The notes under the pieces: model-generated
The model's input: the letters and a program-made list of their open reading frames with translations, nothing else
Database searches by the model: none
What the model was told of the DNA's origin: nothing
Made by a program: the position numbers and the translations under genes
NCBI RefSeq assembly: GCF_954871325.1
Contig: NC_088777.1
Coordinates: 14,423,366-14,487,365, forward strand
Source: Gordionus sp. m RMFG-2023
Lineage: Eukaryota; Nematomorpha; Gordioida; Chordodea; Parachordodidae
Length of the DNA stretch: 64,000 nucleotides
Direction: 5' to 3'
In this document: in pieces, positions 60,136 through 64,000 of the stretch
How positions within the stretch are numbered: position 1 is the stretch's first letter
Layout of the letters: each line of letters begins with the position of its first letter

Positions 60136-61213
60136 TATGATTATGAAATTAGTATGTATATTAATTAATAAAGTATTATCAGTTTATTTATACTATTTAT
60201 TTTATGCTCTAAATTCTCTCAACCCCTACATTTGTGGGCCGAAACATTATGTTCTACGGACATATTGAGTCTCCATAACATACCAAAATGTTACAGTAAT
60301 ATTAAATAAATTACCATCATCTTAGAAAAATATTTACTATATATATATATATATCTTTTTTATTAATCGAAAATAAATAATAAAATAATAATTAATCATT
60401 AAGTTACGCAAAACGAAAATAAAATGTTCTTTGTTTAAGATTAAATAACAGTGATAAAATAATAAAAAATGTAAATTGTAACGATAAAATAAAACGATAA
60501 TATAAACTGGTTTTTTAAGTAGAAACAAATCTTTTTTTTGTTATTGTCGTTAGGTATAAAATAAATATCTTTGAAATAAAACGAAAACTTAAAATCAATT
60601 TTTTAAAAAAATTTATTAATGATAAAAGTTTTAAAACTTTAATGAAGACTAACGTCAAAGTTATAAAAATTCAGCAAAATGTTAAAAAGTTCGAATATAG
60701 TTTTTTATTAGACAAAAAGTGAGAAAATGAGAATTTAAAAAAAAAAATTTCTAAGATTTTTAAAATAACTTTTTTTAAAAATATATTATAAATTTTTTTA
60801 AATTTAAAGTATTATTCCGATATTTTAATTTTACTTTTAGTTATCTAAAGATTAGAAATTAGGATATGAAATTAGAATAATTTCTTAATAAACATGAATA
60901 AAAATTTGAATTTAGGGTTTTCAGTTCATTCTTATACGTTTAGATTTTTTTTATGATCAATGAGACACCAAAATAAAAATAAATCCTTTATTATTTATTT
61001 ATTCTATGTATATATAATATTATACAATATAGGTCAATTATAAATTCGATCATTTAAAGATACAACAAATTCCATCTTCAATATAAAAATTTAAAAAATT
61101 ATATGTAAAATAACTGCTCAAAATACGCGTAACAGTAGCAATAACTTCTATTCGTTTAATTGACTTAGGATAATTTGATCGGTATTTATTTTTAAGAACT
61201 CAGAAATTTTTTA

Positions 61214-62125
61214 GATCGGATCTAATTGTGATGAATAGGGTGGTAAAAATATGATATTTGCATAATTTTCACTAATTATCTTGGCTCGATGAGTTAAAGC
61301 ATTATACATTATAAGCCATAAATTTGGCAAAATTCTATATATTTCATCGAGGTATATTTTGAATTTTATGGCAGTGAAAGCCCCATTTATAATTGTGAAT
61401 TTTTTCAGTCCACTTATTCCTATTGTGCATAGTATACTGATATATTTTTCCTCTTGGAAGGAGGTAACTCAACAGATGGCCATTTCCCCAAGGATGCCCA
61501 TTCATAATCCAAAATAATATGAATATTAAACCCTTTCTCGTCTACGTTTTCAAAAGATATATTTTTATAATATTCCCTTTGAATTTAAATTACACCTGAA
61601 GCATGTCTTCTATCGGGCTCCATCTCAACTCTTTTCTGGTTCACCCCATTGATTTGATGCATTGCGATATATTAGAATCGCTCATTTTAGATGTGGCGAA
61701 AGGTAAGTGTTCTACTATATTTTTTATGGCATATCTGTTATTAAGAAAGAATTCAGTAATATTAGATTGAAGTTCTGTGTTATCCTTTTTCCCGACTGTT
61801 TTATTATATAATTAGATAAAGGGTCATCATAATATTCAGGAAAATTTTTGTTTGAAACGATAAACTGAACCAATCGATACATTTATCTTTGGATTAGGCT
61901 GAGCATCAATTTGTTTGCTCAGGTATATTTTAAAATATTCAATTTTATCTTGGCTCCAATTAACATTTTTTTCGCACAAATAATAGATCAGAATTTGGGT
62001 CCAATAAAGATTGCTCGTAATAGTTATCATATCGGTTTATAATGTCAGCTAGACATTTAAGAGATTTGATGTGATCGATGAATAACTTTGGTTTCTATTT
62101 GTTATGTCAGATAAACCCCTGAGAG
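61214..62125 (-). pseudogene. IS630/Tc1/mariner-type DDE transposase remnant
   Basis: On the minus strand the catalytic core survives in short stretches. They are FENVDEKGFNIHI (first Asp region, at about 61558), WPSVELPPSKRKNISVYYA (about 61480), WLIMYNALTHRAKIISENYA (about 61325) and IIFLPPYSSQLDPI (about 61255). These match the DDE_3 order IDExGFN, RNIxV, IxDNAxxH, LPPYSPxLNPIE. The second catalytic Asp is replaced by Tyr (MYNA for MDNA), so this copy is dead. A 64-codon frame at 61836-62030 may belong to the N-terminal helix-turn-helix region. Several stops and shifts separate the parts. Confidence 0.75.
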
Positions 62126-62746
62126 AATGTGAAGTTTCATAAGGTGTATTTAAAATTATGGATATAAAGTTAGTAAATAATCTAATTAAATTAGCAAACC
62201 TGAAACAGGAGATTGATTAAAAATACTAGCGATAGTGTAATATGACATTTAAAAAAAATAGAAAGTATTACAAATTTTTTTTAAAAATATAAAGTTTTAA
62301 AGTTAAATGTGAAGTTTTAATGTTAAAAAAAAGTAAATTATTGCAAGTTTAAAAAAAAATTATCAGAAGTTTCAATGTAAAGTTTTAGATAGTTAATTTT
62401 TATAATATACATAACATCAAAAATAAAAATATTAAATTAATTATTAAAAACACTCACATAGTCGCACAATTTAAATGTGTATATTTAAAAATAAAGACAC
62501 ACATGCACAACATATATAAATTTAAAAAATAATTATCTTGTGGGATGAGGCTACCTATGAAGCTATAGCCTTGTGATTGTAAAAAATAATACCGGAAGTA
62601 ATAATGTTTATCTCAATATTTTTTTCCAAGTTTTTAAAAGTTTTAAAAACGATTTTTCTCAACAAGTTTTTTACAATAATTAAGGAAAATAAAATAATTT
62701 TATAAGAATATGTTTTTACACATATACGGAAATGTGTTACAACAAA

Positions 62747-64000
62747 CATATCATCAATCTAATTGTAATTAGGAAAGAATATATTTTATTGGTGAGTATT
62801 TACTTTTTATTAATATTTTTATAAATGAAAGATTAAATAAAGAAAACTAACTATTAAATTGATCAGAGATGGTCATTTTATAACAGAAATAATTTACATA
62901 TTGGACATATCCAGGCATCAAGTCAATCACGCTTTAAAGATATTTTGTGATTCCAGCTAATCTTGTTAAAAACTTGCCGAGGAAAATCTCCAAAAATTTA
63001 AAATTAATATATTGAATATATTTTAGCGAAATTGACAAGGACTGTTCCATAACATTAAAAGAATTAAAAGAAAAAATAAGATCAATTGACCTAGGGTTAT
63101 CAACAATAAGCCGATAAGTAAAAATCACCATTCATTTAAGAGTTTGCTTTTAATTTTATAGACATCAGTTCAAGATCATGAAGTATATTTTTCTCATGTA
63201 AAGTAATATATAAATCCTGACTTAGCCAAGACGCCTATTAACTATAAAACAACAATATATAAAAAAAAATTCATAATATTAACTATTTAGCTATAAATTA
63301 ATTTTTTAATTGATGTAGAATTATTTTAAGCAAATTAATTTATTTAGAATTTTTAAAAATAATTTATAGATATTCCGCTAACTTTTAATGAATTAATTAT
63401 AAGTTTAATGTAAAAAAAATATTTTTTAAATAAATGCTAGTTGAAAATATTATTATTTTAAGGTATATCTTTTATTACGCTTTTCCTTTCCTTTCTTTTC
63501 TTTTACTTTCATTTCCTTCCCTTCCATTTCCTTTCATTTCCTTTCCTTTCCTTTCCTTTCCTTTCCTTTCCTTTCCATTTCTTTTCTTATCTCATATTTT
63601 CTTTAGCTACTAGTTTCAAACTCTAATTCAAACTATCAAAACTCGTACTTTGACACAAATTGCGCCTTGATTATAAAGTAATTGATTAAAATTTAAAATA
63701 ATAATGATAACTTTTCCATTTATTATCAGACCTTAATTATAGCTCTCTCATCTTCTAACTTCGCATACTTCTTCATATATAAAATACACAAATCACATTC
63801 AAAATAAATTTATGATTATTTTTTTGAGAAAAAAATTCACATTTATATTTTTATATATTACTTAAAAATTTCGTTTTTTTTTAAAAATTTAATCATCATT
63901 ACATAATTTGCGTTAAAACGTGAGTTACTTAGAATTATATTATATAGAAATTAATGAGTCATATATGGTAATAGGAAAAAATATCTCAGGAAAAAACTCC
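62747..64000. other. A/T-rich spacer to the window end
   Basis: Apart from the microsatellite at 63480-63582, nothing is recognisable. Confidence 0.35.
63480..63582. repeat. (CTTTC)n microsatellite
   Basis: About 100 bases of imperfect CTTTC/CATTTC units, with a clean run from about 63534 to 63575. Confidence 0.95.

Larger units (their letters stand above)
59588..62746 (-). mobile_element. Candidate Tc1/mariner-like element bounded by 24-bp inverted repeats
   Basis: TTTGTTGTAACACATTT at 59588-59604 has its exact inverted complement at 62730-62746, and the similarity extends to 24 bp with two mismatches. The interval contains a degraded DDE transposase on the minus strand. The 3.16-kb length is large for Tc1/mariner, and A/T-rich filler occupies much of the left half, so it may hold other insertions. 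The target duplication is unclear. Confidence 0.5.

Noticed and set aside
1-64000. CRISPR arrays, bacterial operons or ribosome binding sites
   Set aside because: No regularly spaced identical direct repeats with unique spacers exist, and gene structure is eukaryotic.

Overview
This is a gene-poor, strongly A/T-rich window from a eukaryote, almost certainly an animal. The evidence is a likely N-myristoylated host protein with a predicted intron, an RTE-like LINE, a Ty3/Gypsy fossil and many hAT DNA transposons and MITEs. I cannot name the species from the sequence. Only two host genes can be supported: a predicted single-pass membrane protein at 1943-2773 (minus) and a proline-rich protein starting MGNICSC at 55052-56143 (plus, one predicted intron). 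No host tRNA or rRNA gene was seen.

The rest is mainly transposon debris, and much of it can be delimited exactly. Eight hAT-type insertions have 8-bp target-site duplications (TSDs) matching at 7 or 8 positions: 13160-15045, 18066-19902, 25169-26992, 28892-29046, 44052-45864, 46075-46647, 56621-56844 and 57373-59251. Two more (48607-52488 and 54363-54553) match at 6 of 8. The largest, 48607-52488, carries a nearly complete multi-exon transposase whose introns are only about 40 bases long. It sits inside one copy of an older repeat, and a second, unoccupied copy lies nearby at 47041-47500.

Layout: 0-8 kb, a hAT end, host gene 1, a GGCCCGG-type element and a LINE fragment. 8-20 kb, two copies of an unnamed repeat (10.7 and 15.4 kb), a MITE, hAT-1 copy 1, a Gypsy fossil and a GGCCCGG hAT. 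20-33 kb, hAT remnants, a nested hAT and small MITEs in otherwise featureless A/T-rich DNA. 33.9-37.1 kb, an apparently intact 978-residue endonuclease/reverse-transcriptase LINE with a tRNA-Arg-like Pol III promoter upstream and almost no 3' UTR. 37.5-48 kb, a broken hAT, a 1.86-kb element with a perfect 29-bp inverted repeat, and non-autonomous hATs. 48-59 kb, the large hAT, host gene 2, MITEs and hAT-1 copy 2. 59.6-62.7 kb, a probable Tc1/mariner-like remnant.

The most unusual signal is a GC-rich module of about 70-85 bp made of two consecutive perfect hairpins with GAA loops. It occurs four times, each time 50-135 bp inside one end of a hAT element, in three families with different terminal repeats. 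Where the transposase direction is known, that end is the 3' end.
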